From positions 1 to 64,000 of the forward strand of contig JABBOV010000021.1 of assembly GCA_012927625.1 (NCBI GenBank): a DNA stretch of 64,000 bases, in the 5' to 3' direction. Shown piece after piece: positions 17,398 to 25,946 of the stretch. The position numbers and the translations under genes were made by a program. The notes beneath the pieces are model-generated. The model was not told where the DNA came from. It was given only the letters and a program-made list of their open reading frames with translations, and ran no database searches. The DNA comes from Glaciimonas sp. (GTDB lineage Bacteria > Pseudomonadota > Gammaproteobacteria > Burkholderiales > Burkholderiaceae_D). How positions within the stretch are numbered: the stretch's first letter is position 1; each line of letters opens with the position of its first letter.

Positions 17398-18078
17398 ATG
17401 AAGCAAGCTCGCCATTTCGCCCTGATTCCTGCCGCTGGGGTTGGTACTCGCATGGAAGCTGATTGCCCCAAGCAATATTTGCCGGTTGCCGGCCAACCGA
17501 TGCTGCGCCACACAGTGGCTGCTTTCTTGAACAGCCCCTTGATCACGCGCACCTTTGTAGTGGTTAACCCGGATGATGCATATATTGCCGATGTGCTGGG
17601 TGCATTGACTGGCGTGACCATATTGCGTTGCGGCGGTGCGACGCGCAAGGCGTCTGTACTGAACGGCTTGCAGGCGCTGCGCGATCAACTTTCTGCTCAC
17701 GACTGGGTATTGGTGCACGATGCAGCCCGTCCCGGTTTGACACCGTTCCTGATCGCAAAATTGATTACCGCTATCGGCGATAATCCAGTCGGTGGCCTGC
17801 TGGCGCTACCGGTAGTCGATACCGTCAAGCGGGTGGAAGCAGGTCGGGTACAGACGATTGCGCGTGACGGTTTGTGGCTGGCGCAGACGCCGCAAATGTT
17901 TCGTTATGCCTTGCTGGAGCGCGCCTTGCGCGAAGTGGAAGATGTCACCGACGAGGCCAGCGCAATCGAAGCCATCGGCCAGACGCCGCTATTGGTGGAC
18001 GGCCATGCCTGCAATCTAAAGGTGACACGGCAACAGGATATTGCTCTGGCGGAATTGTTTTTATCTGCCGGATTGTAA
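17398..18078 (+). CDS. ispD: 2-C-methyl-D-erythritol 4-phosphate cytidylyltransferase IspD
   Basis: 226 residues. It joins MEP with CTP to make CDP-methylerythritol in the non-mevalonate isoprenoid pathway. The nucleotide-binding motif IPAAGVGTRMEADCPKQYL is at residues 9-27, with VHDAARPGLTPFL and LLALPVVDTVKRV in the middle and WLAQTPQMFRY near the C-terminus. ispF follows after 120 bp, and a copy of the 62-bp repeat is inserted between the two genes. Confidence 0.95.
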   Translation: MKQARHFALIPAAGVGTRMEADCPKQYLPVAGQPMLRHTVAAFLNSPLITRTFVVVNPDDAYIADVLGALTGVTILRCGGATRKASVLNGLQALRDQLSAHDWVLVHDAARPGLTPFLIAKLITAIGDNPVGGLLALPVVDTVKRVEAGRVQTIARDGLWLAQTPQMFRYALLERALREVEDVTDEASAIEAIGQTPLLVDGHACNLKVTRQQDIALAELFLSAGL

Positions 18079-18106
18079 AATGATTGCAAAACATATACTG
18101 CTAAAT

Positions 18107-18168
18107 GTATTTTTAATACCCGCTTTATTCATCTGTGGTAATTGATATGTTTTTAATGATACTCCCTA
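18107..18168 (+). repeat. 62-bp intergenic repeat, copy 4 (between ispD and ispF)
   Basis: GTATTTTTAATACC at the 5' end and GATACTCCCTA at the 3' end; the middle motif is degenerate (ATCTGTGG). It is preceded by TATACTGCTAAAT, a flank also seen at the 48.1 kb copy (TATACTGCTATTG). It sits in the short ispD-ispF gap in the same orientation as both genes, ending 30 bp before the ispF start, so it must be transcribed if the two are an operon. Confidence 0.75.
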
Positions 18169-18198
18169 TTTTATTGACTATTTTAGAGCAGCGTAATA

Positions 18199-18699
18199 AT
18201 GACTAATCCAATCCCATTCCGTATCGGTCAAGGCTATGATTGCCATGCGCTGGTGCCCGGCCGCGCACTCATCATTGGCGGCGTGACTATTGCGCACAAG
18301 ACCGGTCTGCTCGGTCACTCTGACGCTGATGTGCTGTTGCACGCGATTACCGATGCCTTGCTGGGTGCCGCCGGCCTGGGCGATATCGGCCGCCATTTTC
18401 CCGATACCGATGCACAGTTTTCCGGTGCCGATTCGCGCTTGCTGCTGCGCGAGGCGCTTAAACGGGTCGCGGCGGCCGGTTATGCGGTTGGTAATCTGGA
18501 CGCCACCATCATCGCGCAAGCGCCGAAAATGGCGCCGCATATCACTCAGATGGTGGCGAATCTGGCCGAAGATTTGGGCGTAGCAGCCGGGCAGGTCAAC
18601 ATCAAGGCCAAGACCAACGAGAAGCTCGGCGCTCTGGGCCGGGAGGAAGGCATCGCGGCGCAGGCAGTAGTATTGGTTTATTGCCGCCAAACGCAGTAA
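18199..18699 (+). CDS. ispF: 2-C-methyl-D-erythritol 2,4-cyclodiphosphate synthase IspF
   Basis: 166 residues, slightly longer than the usual 157-160. It cyclises CDP-methylerythritol phosphate with release of CMP. Metal ligands lie in GYDCHAL near residue 10 and [32 protein letters not shown] and the C-terminal [20 protein letters not shown] are conserved. It is encoded 120 bp after ispD on the same strand. Confidence 0.96.
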   Translation: MTNPIPFRIGQGYDCHALVPGRALIIGGVTIAHKTGLLGHSDADVLLHAITDALLGAAGLGDIGRHFPDTDAQFSGADSRLLLREALKRVAAAGYAVGNLDATIIAQAPKMAPHITQMVANLAEDLGVAAGQVNIKAKTNEKLGALGREEGIAAQAVVLVYCRQTQ

Positions 18700-18830
18700 G
18701 CGTAGTTGCGATAAATCTTCCCAGCCGCTTGAAATTTTGGTTAAATGCTGACAAGCCGGTATGCGAGGTATTGAAGCCATTCTATTAAAATCAATACTGT
18801 TGCAGCCACACCACTATGACCGAGGACATC

Positions 18831-19100
18831 ATGAATACAAATAGCCTGAAACAGACACTAACAAGGCTGCATGCGAATCTGGAGACAGCCGAAAACGTCG
18901 ATCCCGAGCTGAAGGAAATTCTGCGGGTATTGGACAATGACATCCATAAATTACTGGAAAAAGACACAACGGACACCACCATCACAGACGAGTTGATAGA
19001 TCGTTCGCAAGCCATTTCAGCCCAATTTGCCGCCCGCCACCCGCAACTGGAACCGATCCTGAGGGAGTTGGGCCAAATCCTGAATCGCATGGGTATTTGA
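18831..19100 (+). CDS. DUF4404 family protein
   Basis: 89 residues, hydrophilic and predicted alpha-helical. It carries the family pattern LKQTLTRLHANLETA near the N-terminus and QFAARHPQLEPILRELGQILNRMGI at the end. Function unknown. I chose ATG 18831 because GAGG at 18822 has proper spacing; ATG 18816 would add five residues. It lies 130 bp after ispF and 81 bp before the ferritin-like gene; co-transcription with the latter is possible. Confidence 0.82.
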   Translation: MNTNSLKQTLTRLHANLETAENVDPELKEILRVLDNDIHKLLEKDTTDTTITDELIDRSQAISAQFAARHPQLEPILRELGQILNRMGI

Positions 19101-19181
19101 GAACACGCGCAACTGGGTTTGAAAAAACGCTTTACGGCGTTCCTGCAAACCGCTATTTTTAACTTGAAAAAGGAGCACCGA

Positions 19182-19487
19182 ATGTCAAATGAAGGCTACC
19201 ACGAACCGATCGACAAACTCACTGCGCCAACCATGGACATGCACCGCGCCCTTACTTCGCTGATGGAAGAGCTGGAGGCCGTGGACTGGTACAACCAGCG
19301 TGTCGATGCCTGTACCGATCCGCAACTCAAGCTGATTCTGGCGCACAACCGCGACGAAGAAAAAGAGCATGCTGCGATGATACTGGAGTGGATCCGTCGC
19401 CGCGACCCGAAAATGGATCATGAATTGCACGATGCACTGTTCAAAGCCGGCCCGATTACCGGCCAGCACCAAGACCCGGAAGGCTGA
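19182..19487 (+). CDS. Encapsulated-ferritin-like (EncFtn) protein without encapsulin
   Basis: 101 residues. It matches the encapsulin-associated ferritin family (Rhodospirillum rubrum EncFtn): HEPIDKL, MEELEAVDWYNQRVDAC and ILAHNRDEEKEHAAMILEW. The expected ferroxidase ligands Glu30, Glu60 and His63, and the nearby Tyr37, are all present (R. rubrum Glu32, Glu62, His65, Tyr39). It would oxidise Fe(II) as an annular decamer. The usual C-terminal extension with a cargo-loading peptide is missing: the protein ends soon after AGPITGQ. The shell gene that normally follows is also absent, with envZ convergent downstream. Start ATG 19182 follows AAGGAG. Confidence 0.88.
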   Translation: MSNEGYHEPIDKLTAPTMDMHRALTSLMEELEAVDWYNQRVDACTDPQLKLILAHNRDEEKEHAAMILEWIRRRDPKMDHELHDALFKAGPITGQHQDPEG

Positions 19488-19545
19488 GTTAAAAAGTATA
19501 AATTCTTCCGGCGGAGGGCCGGAATTCCAGATAGATACGGCGTCT

Positions 19546-20880
19546 TTAAAAAATAATTCTAATCGCCAGTCCTCGGCCATCTTTGCCGCGACTTAATTGC
19601 AGTTGGCCGCCGTGGCGCCTGATAATACGTTGCACAATTGCTAGCCCCAAGCCGGCGCCGTTAGCTTGTCCACGGGCGGCATCCATGCGGGTAAACGGCC
19701 GTAGCAGGCGATCGATTTCCGCATCCGGCACACCGGCGCCGTGATCGGTGATTTCCAGGATCGGTTTTCCGCTGTCAAGGTAACTATGAATATCGATCTC
19801 GGCGATGTCTGTGCCGGCCGTCTTGCCATAGCGGCGCGCATTTTCTATCAGGTTGTTGACAACGCGTTTGAGGTCGGTTTGATTGCCTGTCACTTGCATC
19901 GGGTTAGCGATTCGGGACGTGATGCTTACGTCAGGCAAGCGTTCTGCTTGCCCGATGCAGTCGTGCAACAGGGTGGATAAATCGACAGAAGAAAAGCTAT
20001 TGGCATCTGCCGGCCTGGCGTAATCGAGAAATTGCCCAATGATGGCGTCCATCTGTGCAATGTCGTCCGACATGCCCTGTCTGGCTTCGGCAGACAAAGG
20101 CGCCATCTCGATTTCGAGTTGCATTCTGGTGATTGGCGTGCGCAGATCATGCGAAATTCCGGCCAGAATCACGGCGCGATCCGATTCGATCTGATTCAGG
20201 TCATCGACCATCTGGTTGAAGCTGCGGTTGGCTTCCCTGATTTCAGTTGGGCCTTGTTCCGGCAGCGGCGCCATTTGCTTGCCTTTTGCGATGGCGCGGG
20301 CAGCGGCGGTCAATCTGGCCAGCGGTTGGTTGATCAGGCCGGAGATGAAAAGCGCGCCCAGCAGAGATAACCCAAAGACGCTGGCGCCCCAGCCCAGTAA
20401 TTGCAGATTGGTGAAATTTTCGATGCGATCCCTTTCCAGCATGAGCCAGTACGCATCGTCTTCGATACTAAAACTGATCCAGAAGCCGGCGACGTCATTG
20501 ACATCACCCGCGAAACGGGTGTTCTGACCCAGCGTGCCGCGAATGTTTTCTTGCAGCGCGAGCCCGATCTCGCTATCGGGGACGGGGTCCACCCGGTCGC
20601 TGCGCTCAAGCGGATAGATACGAATGCCTTCATTGCTGGCCAGGTCGAACAGCAATTCGCGTCGCAAATCGGGAGCAGAATGCGTCAACGCCGCGCGCGT
20701 GATGGTGACGATGGAAACCACCTGGGCGGCCAGTTGGCGGGCGCGGGGTGCGCGTTCGAGCAGGCGGTAAGAGCTGATCCAGACCGTCATGCTGGTCATC
20801 ATCAAAATCGCTAGCAGCAGAAAAGTGCGCCAGAACAAGCCGCTGTGCAGCCAGTTGAACCGTTTATCGGTAAGGTGCAT
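19546..20880 (-). CDS. envZ: Sensor histidine kinase EnvZ-type
   Basis: 444 residues. An N-terminal membrane helix (about 17-40), a periplasmic sensor region (40-155), a second helix (about 162-185) and a HAMP linker (LARLTAAARAIAKG) precede the H-box GISHDLRTPITRM with His244. The ATPase domain has an N-box (NNLIENARRYG), DHGAGVPDAEI and GAGLGLAIVQRII. It phosphorylates the response regulator encoded 17 bp upstream (20898-21677), making an osmosensing-type two-component pair. Confidence 0.92.
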   Translation of the reverse strand: MHLTDKRFNWLHSGLFWRTFLLLAILMMTSMTVWISSYRLLERAPRARQLAAQVVSIVTITRAALTHSAPDLRRELLFDLASNEGIRIYPLERSDRVDPVPDSEIGLALQENIRGTLGQNTRFAGDVNDVAGFWISFSIEDDAYWLMLERDRIENFTNLQLLGWGASVFGLSLLGALFISGLINQPLARLTAAARAIAKGKQMAPLPEQGPTEIREANRSFNQMVDDLNQIESDRAVILAGISHDLRTPITRMQLEIEMAPLSAEARQGMSDDIAQMDAIIGQFLDYARPADANSFSSVDLSTLLHDCIGQAERLPDVSITSRIANPMQVTGNQTDLKRVVNNLIENARRYGKTAGTDIAEIDIHSYLDSGKPILEITDHGAGVPDAEIDRLLRPFTRMDAARGQANGAGLGLAIVQRIIRRHGGQLQLSRGKDGRGLAIRIIF

Positions 20881-20897
20881 CGATCTTGCCGGGCGCG

Positions 20898-21677
20898 CTA
20901 GCGCGGCTGGCCTTCGGGAATGAATACATATCCCAAGCCCCAGACAGTCTGGATGTACAGCGGATTGGATGGGTCCGGTTCGATCAGCTTGCGCAGGCGC
21001 GAAATCTGGACGTCGAGGCTGCGATCGAACGCTTCATATTCGCGGCCACGCGCCATTTCCATCAGCTTTTCGCGCGATAGCGGTTGCCTGGCGTGGCGGG
21101 CAAAGACTTTCAGCACTGAGAATTCGCCGGTCGTGAGGGCAATTGTTTCACCGTCTTTCTTTAGCGAGCGGGTTGCCAAGTCAAGTACGAAACTGCCGAA
21201 TTCGAAGGTTTGCGGAGTGCCGGATGGCGCGCCCGGGATCTCGTCGGGGCCTTTGCGGCGCAGCACCGCATTAATCCGCGCCACCAGTTCGCGTGGGTTG
21301 AACGGCTTGGGCAAGTAATCGTCAGCACCCATTTCCAGCCCGATGATGCGATCGATATCCTCGCCTTTGGCGGTCAGCATGATGATTGGCGTGTCGTCGC
21401 CGGCGCCGCGCAGTCGGCGGCAGATCGAAAGCCCATCTTCTCCCGGTAGCATCAAGTCAAGCACCAGCAGATCGTAGCGCTCGCGCAGCCACAGCTTGTT
21501 CATGGCTGTGGCGTGTTCGGCCGTGACAACGTGAAAGCCTTGCTCAGTCAGGTAACGACGCAGCAGATCGCGCAGCCGAATGTCATCGTCCACCACCAGG
21601 ATTTTGGATTGATGGGCATTGTTGGTTTGTGTGCTGGTCTGTGTATGCGGTGGCATGGTGGAGTTTATTTTATTCAT
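20898..21677 (-). CDS. ompR: Response regulator OmpR
   Basis: 259 residues from the chosen start. The receiver domain has KILVVDDD and the phospho-acceptor Asp74 in LLVLDLMLPGEDG, then IIMLTAKGED with Lys later in DYLPKPF. The C-terminal winged-helix DNA-binding domain has TGEFSVLKVFARHARQPLSREKLMEMARGREYEAFDRSLDVQI. It is first in an operon with envZ. The start is uncertain: ATG 21677 (MNKINST) is used, while ATG 21722 or 21656 are alternatives; none has a strong ribosome-binding site. Confidence 0.93.
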   Translation of the reverse strand: MNKINSTMPPHTQTSTQTNNAHQSKILVVDDDIRLRDLLRRYLTEQGFHVVTAEHATAMNKLWLRERYDLLVLDLMLPGEDGLSICRRLRGAGDDTPIIMLTAKGEDIDRIIGLEMGADDYLPKPFNPRELVARINAVLRRKGPDEIPGAPSGTPQTFEFGSFVLDLATRSLKKDGETIALTTGEFSVLKVFARHARQPLSREKLMEMARGREYEAFDRSLDVQISRLRKLIEPDPSNPLYIQTVWGLGYVFIPEGQPR

Positions 21678-21836
21678 GTTGCATGGTAACGTCGGAAAGA
21701 TACTGGGAAAATGCAAATTCACTAGGCATTACAAACAGTTACACACTTTACCGTATGGCGCTAAGAGCTAGGGGGAAAGCGGCCTACACTGAAATTCATG
21801 CGGCAAAGTCAAGTCGGCAATCTGAAAGAAATCGTA

Positions 21837-22139
21837 ATGAAGATACCATGCAAAAGCATTTTTCTCGCACTACTGCTACTGGCAGGGGCGGCGAGCGTCT
21901 ACGCCGATCCGGGCCAGGGGCGGGTGCGGGTAGAGCGCCAGCAGGATCAGGCACAGCAAAGATCTGAAGCTGAGCGTGACGCTCAGCGTGGAACCCGTAG
22001 CGAGCAGAATGGGCCTGATGCGAATGGGCGCTCACCGTCAAGAAATAATAGTCGCTTGTCGCCGGAAGAGCGTAGCGCACTGCGCCGCCAGATCAATGAA
22101 GCTGGGCAGGATATCTATTCCGGCAAATACAGGCGGTAA
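21837..22139 (+). CDS. Small exported Arg/Gln-rich protein
   Basis: 100 residues. A signal peptide (KSIFLALLLLAGAASVYA) precedes a hydrophilic, probably disordered mature part rich in Gln, Arg, Glu and Ser, ending in LSPEERSALRRQINEAGQDIYSGKY. Proteins with this SPEER-ALRRQI-EAG-DIY ending recur in Burkholderiales as hypothetical periplasmic proteins; I know of no function. It is divergent from ompR with about 160 bp between, so it may be within reach of OmpR control. Start ATG 21837 follows GAAAG. Confidence 0.75.
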   Translation: MKIPCKSIFLALLLLAGAASVYADPGQGRVRVERQQDQAQQRSEAERDAQRGTRSEQNGPDANGRSPSRNNSRLSPEERSALRRQINEAGQDIYSGKYRR

Positions 22140-22185
22140 TGTAATGAGGTAATGAGTCGTTAAGTTTTAGCATTAAACAATTTGC

Positions 22186-22596
22186 TCAAATCCCGCTGAT
22201 CTTGCCGCGTGCGCGCTTGAGGTTGCCATGCGTGGCTTTGCTATCGAGGCGCTTGCGTTGCGAACTGCGGGTCGGCTTGGTTGGCCTGCGGTGTTTCGGC
22301 AGCACCGCCACACTGTCTACTAATTCCTGCAAGCGCTGCATCGCTTCTCCCTTGTTTTTATCCTGGCTACGGTGCGTCTGCGCCTTGATGACAACCACGC
22401 CATCCTTGGTGATGCGTTGATCGTTCAGCTTCTGTAAGCGTTCTTTGATGTGCTCCGGCAGCGATGACGCCGCAATGTCGAAGCGCAGATGAATCGCGCT
22501 CGATACCTTGTTGACGTTTTGGCCGCCGGCACCTTGGGCGCGGATCGCACTGATTTCGACTTCGTGCTCGACTATGGTGATGGCGGGTTTGTGCAT
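22186..22596 (-). CDS. arfB: Alternative ribosome-rescue factor ArfB (YaeJ)
   Basis: 136 residues. It hydrolyses peptidyl-tRNA on ribosomes stalled at mRNA ends. The catalytic GGQ is at residues 24-26 (AQGAGGQNVNKVSSAIHLRFD), and the C-terminal tail is strongly basic (RRPTKPTRSSQRKRLDSKATHGN) as needed to enter the mRNA channel. It starts 17 bp after the CaiB gene's stop on the same strand, so the two may be co-transcribed by chance of position. Confidence 0.94.
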   Translation of the reverse strand: MHKPAITIVEHEVEISAIRAQGAGGQNVNKVSSAIHLRFDIAASSLPEHIKERLQKLNDQRITKDGVVVIKAQTHRSQDKNKGEAMQRLQELVDSVAVLPKHRRPTKPTRSSQRKRLDSKATHGNLKRARGKISGI

Positions 22597-22613
22597 GATT
22601 GTGAAAATTTTGA

Positions 22614-23702
22614 TCAGGATTGAAACTTTACCGCAGGCCTTGTGCTGATGTAATTTCCTTCAGTCGGATGTTGCACTTGCTGCACCATGTCGCGGGCCAG
22701 AAACAGCGGATGACTGAGCGCTTCATCGATCCGCAGGATCGGCGTCACGCAGCAATCGACAGCGGCAAAGCGTTCGCTCCATACCGCCAGCGTTTGCTGC
22801 GCAAAAATCGCATCCAGTTCTGCCTTGATCGCCATCGCTTCGGTGCCGCCGATGGTTTGTCCGAGGCTCCAGTGCTTTGACTTCAGATCGGGGCGCGCCA
22901 GCACCTCGCAACAACTTTCCCAGAATTTCAATTCCAGCGCTCCAACCGCCATGAAACGATCATTGCTGGTGCGGTATACGTTGTAACAAGGCACGCCGCC
23001 GGTCAGCAGGTCGCGCCCCGGCGCAGCAGTGCGGCCGAAATTATTTACCGCTACCAGCGGCATGATGTTGTGCGCCAGCACGGTATCGGTCATCGAGATA
23101 TCGACAAAGCGGCCGCTGCCACCCATTTTCACGCCCAGCAATGCAGCCAGGATGCCTTGCACCGCCGCTTGCGCGCCGCCCAGCAAGTCGCCGACCTGCA
23201 GATTTGAGAGCGCCGGGACGCCATCCGGCCCGACGTTCTGCTCCAGCATGCCGGCAAACCCGGTGTAATTGATGTCGTGTCCGGCCAACTGTGCGAACGG
23301 GCCGTTTTGGCCGTAGCCGGTGATGGCGCACATCACCAGCTTCGGATTGCGTTGTCGCAAGACCGGCCAGCCCACGCCCAGTTTATCCATCACGCCCGGG
23401 CGGAAACTTTCGATCACCACATCGGCGCTTTCTACCATGAGCAGGAATTCTTCGCGCTCGCTGGCATCCTTCAAATCGAGCAGGATGCAGCGCTTGCCGC
23501 GATTGACCGCAATAAAAAACTGTGAAACCGTGTGCTTCACATGCCCCATGGTGCGCGCATAGTCGCCGACGCCACGGTCTTCGATCTTGATCACTTCCGC
23601 GCCCATGTCGGCCAGATGCATGGTCGCCACCGGCCCCGGCAGCAGTCGAGTCAGGTCAAGGATGCGGATGCCGGTGAGCGGCAAATCGATAGGTGTAGGC
23701 AT
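22614..23702 (-). CDS. CaiB/BaiF family CoA transferase (alpha-methylacyl-CoA racemase-like)
   Basis: 362 residues. It contains the class III CoA-transferase pattern GIRILDLTRLLPGPVATMHLADMGAEVIKIED, then NRGKRCILLDLKD, GYGQNGPFAQLAGHDINY and GRFVDISMTDTVL. The AGHDINY motif and the short length are like 2-methylacyl-CoA racemase. The substrate cannot be told. It lies upstream of arfB on the same strand. A 62-bp repeat in the same orientation ends 30 bp before its start codon. Confidence 0.88.
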   Translation of the reverse strand: MPTPIDLPLTGIRILDLTRLLPGPVATMHLADMGAEVIKIEDRGVGDYARTMGHVKHTVSQFFIAVNRGKRCILLDLKDASEREEFLLMVESADVVIESFRPGVMDKLGVGWPVLRQRNPKLVMCAITGYGQNGPFAQLAGHDINYTGFAGMLEQNVGPDGVPALSNLQVGDLLGGAQAAVQGILAALLGVKMGGSGRFVDISMTDTVLAHNIMPLVAVNNFGRTAAPGRDLLTGGVPCYNVYRTSNDRFMAVGALELKFWESCCEVLARPDLKSKHWSLGQTIGGTEAMAIKAELDAIFAQQTLAVWSERFAAVDCCVTPILRIDEALSHPLFLARDMVQQVQHPTEGNYISTRPAVKFQS

Positions 23703-23732
23703 GATCTTCAGAATAATTAGTTATGTAAAAAA

Positions 23733-23794
23733 TAGGGAGTATAAGTAAATATTGTGCAATTTCCGCATTATTTCATTGCTGCACTAAAAAATAC
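23733..23794 (-). repeat. 62-bp intergenic repeat, copy 5
   Basis: On the minus strand it reads GTATTTTTTAGTGC..., ATGCGG at 27-32 and ATACTCCCTA at 53-62, a near-consensus copy. It is in the leader region of the CaiB gene, same orientation, and downstream of the AraC gene. Confidence 0.8.
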
Positions 23795-23848
23795 ATACAT
23801 TAGTATACAAAAAATATGCGGTTTTTAAATAACATTAACTGCAAATTT

Positions 23849-24724
23849 TTACTGGTTCAGCTCACGATAACGGGAAGGCGTGATGTCCAGCGCTGCGCGA
23901 AAACGGTTGCTGAAATGGCTGGGCGAACTATAACCGCAAGCCATCGCAACATCGGTTAGCGATAATTGATTTTGCGCCAGCAGTTGGCGTGCCCTGGCTA
24001 GACGGCGCGCCTGCAGCCAGACATGGGGTGGCATCCCGAACGAGATGCGAAACATGTGCGCGAAATGGGTTGCGGACAATGCCGCCTCGGTTGCCATTGC
24101 GCTCAGTGTGATCGATTGATCGAGCCGGCTATCAAGCCATTCGATCATGCGTCGCCGCAACGTTGCAGATAGACCGCCTTTCAAATGCAGGTTCCTGCGC
24201 GGTTCCACATGGGATTGAATCAGTTGCGCCACTGCATGATGCGCCAGCGCATTGCCCAGCAGGCGCTGGCCCGGATCGCGCCAGTCTAGCCGGGGCAGTG
24301 CCTGGCACAGGCTAGCCAGTCGCGGATTGTCAAAAAAGGTTTGTTGCGGCAAGCACATTTCGCGCGGTTCGCGGTCCAGCAGGGCCAAGGTCTGGCTGGC
24401 AAACTGTTCAGGAGAAAAATACAGATGCACAAAACGCAGATGACCATTGATTACCCAGTCTGTTTCTTGTTGATCCGGCAGTACACACAGACGTCCGGGT
24501 GCGCCGCGTTGGTCTGGGCGGTCGCGTAAAAAAGTGTTATAGCCGCCATCCAGATAACACGATAGCGTGTGATGCCCTTGCGGCGCATAACTGACCGCAT
24601 CCAGCCGATTGCGCCAGATCGCCACTGCCATGCCATCCCCCATTGCCGCCGCACCTTCCAGCTGCGCGTTGGAGTGCGTGAGCCGGTTGAATACATGCAG
24701 GCGATTAAGAGTGTTGTTCATCAT
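23849..24724 (-). CDS. AraC-family transcriptional regulator
   Basis: 291 residues. The N-terminal half is a cupin-like sensing region (AIWRNRLDAVSYAPQGHHTLSCYLDGG). The C-terminal AraC domain has two helix-turn-helix motifs: ITLSAMATEAALSATHFAHMFRISFGMPPHVWL and LSLTDVAMACGYSSPSHFSNRFRAALDITPSRYR. Starts at 24724 or 24721 (adjacent ATGs) are preferred; longer frame to 24901 would overlap the divergent gene. It is divergent from an EamA transporter with about 130 bp between, the usual arrangement of a regulator and its exporter. Confidence 0.88.
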   Translation of the reverse strand: MMNNTLNRLHVFNRLTHSNAQLEGAAAMGDGMAVAIWRNRLDAVSYAPQGHHTLSCYLDGGYNTFLRDRPDQRGAPGRLCVLPDQQETDWVINGHLRFVHLYFSPEQFASQTLALLDREPREMCLPQQTFFDNPRLASLCQALPRLDWRDPGQRLLGNALAHHAVAQLIQSHVEPRRNLHLKGGLSATLRRRMIEWLDSRLDQSITLSAMATEAALSATHFAHMFRISFGMPPHVWLQARRLARARQLLAQNQLSLTDVAMACGYSSPSHFSNRFRAALDITPSRYRELNQ

Positions 24725-24852
24725 CACATGATAGCGGCGGGCGGCCGAGTTGGTAAAACAAGCGCAAAAAATCACAAAAAAACGCAAGAATGTGCAAGAC
24801 GGGTTGCAACTGTGGCTAGATACTTTGGCATAACTCAACAGGAGCATGCATT

Positions 24853-25773
24853 GTGAATATTTTTCTGTATTTTCTGGTAGTGGTGGTCTGGGGCACCACA
24901 TGGATTGCCATCAAGATGCAGCTGGGCAGCGTCGCCATCCCGCTATCGATTGCTTACCGTTTCGGGCTGGCGGCACTGGTGCTGTTCTGCTTTTTGGCTT
25001 TTACCGGGCGCTTGAAGCGTCCTCCGGCCGGTGCCGGCAAGTTGCTGTTGGCGCAGGGCGTGACTTTGTTCTGCGTGAATTTCCTGTGCTTTTACTACGC
25101 CAGCCAATGGATTGCGAGCGGGCTGGTGGCCGTGGTGTTTTCGAGCGCGCCGTTATGGAATGCGCTTAATGGTCGCCTGTTTCTACGGCGAAAAATCACC
25201 CCGCAAGTCATGGGCGGCGCGTTGCTGGGGATGAGCGGCATCCTGGCATTGTTTTGGCCAGAGATGCGTCACCATGCAGTCAGCAGCGATACCTGGCTGG
25301 GGCTGGGTTTAGCACTGCTCGGCACTTTAAGCTTTTCTGTCGGCAACTTGCTGTCGAGCGCGCTGCAGTCGCGCGGTTTGACGCCGCTTGGCACTAATGC
25401 CTGGGCCATGCTGGTGGGCACTCTGATATTGCTGGCAGGCGTTGCAGTGAGCGGCACGCCGCTGACGATGGATTGGAGTCCGAAATATCTGGGCGCCTTG
25501 CTGTACCTGGCGATTCCAGGTTCGGTAGTGGGCTTTACCGCCTATTTGATGCTGGTCGGGCGCATCGGCCCTGATCGTGCCGCGTACTCGACGGTATTGT
25601 TCCCGGTGGTATCGCTGAATATTTCGGCCTGGCTGGAAGGTTATCAATGGACTGCGGTCGGATTGGGCGGTTTGTTGTTGGTGATTGCGGGAAATGTGCT
25701 AGTGTTTCGCCAGCAGCGTCCCGCACCAGTATTGCCGCCGCCTGCCACTGGCAGCGCGGCTGCAAGCCAATAA
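24853..25773 (+). CDS. EamA/DMT-family transporter
   Basis: 306 residues with about ten transmembrane segments in two EamA repeats; the first repeat begins VVVVWGTTWIAIKMQLG, the second contains LLGTLSFSVGNLLSSAL. A Pro/Ala-rich tail follows the last helix. It is likely an inner-membrane exporter of amino acids or small metabolites. The start is a GTG at 24853 with AGGAG at 24839-24843. It is divergent from the AraC regulator, which probably controls it. Confidence 0.88.
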   Translation: MNIFLYFLVVVVWGTTWIAIKMQLGSVAIPLSIAYRFGLAALVLFCFLAFTGRLKRPPAGAGKLLLAQGVTLFCVNFLCFYYASQWIASGLVAVVFSSAPLWNALNGRLFLRRKITPQVMGGALLGMSGILALFWPEMRHHAVSSDTWLGLGLALLGTLSFSVGNLLSSALQSRGLTPLGTNAWAMLVGTLILLAGVAVSGTPLTMDWSPKYLGALLYLAIPGSVVGFTAYLMLVGRIGPDRAAYSTVLFPVVSLNISAWLEGYQWTAVGLGGLLLVIAGNVLVFRQQRPAPVLPPPATGSAAASQ

Positions 25774-25946
25774 TCGTACCGAACAATCGTCCAAAATTTA
25801 CCGGGTTACTGGAACTTGGCCAGAGCGTTCGCTAAAGCATTGGCGATTGTTAATTGCGGGCCGCAGGACGATCAAGCTAATCAGTTGCGTGAATAGAAAT
25901 GTTGCCTTATGGAATTTGTTATTTACTCCATGTAATATGTATATTT

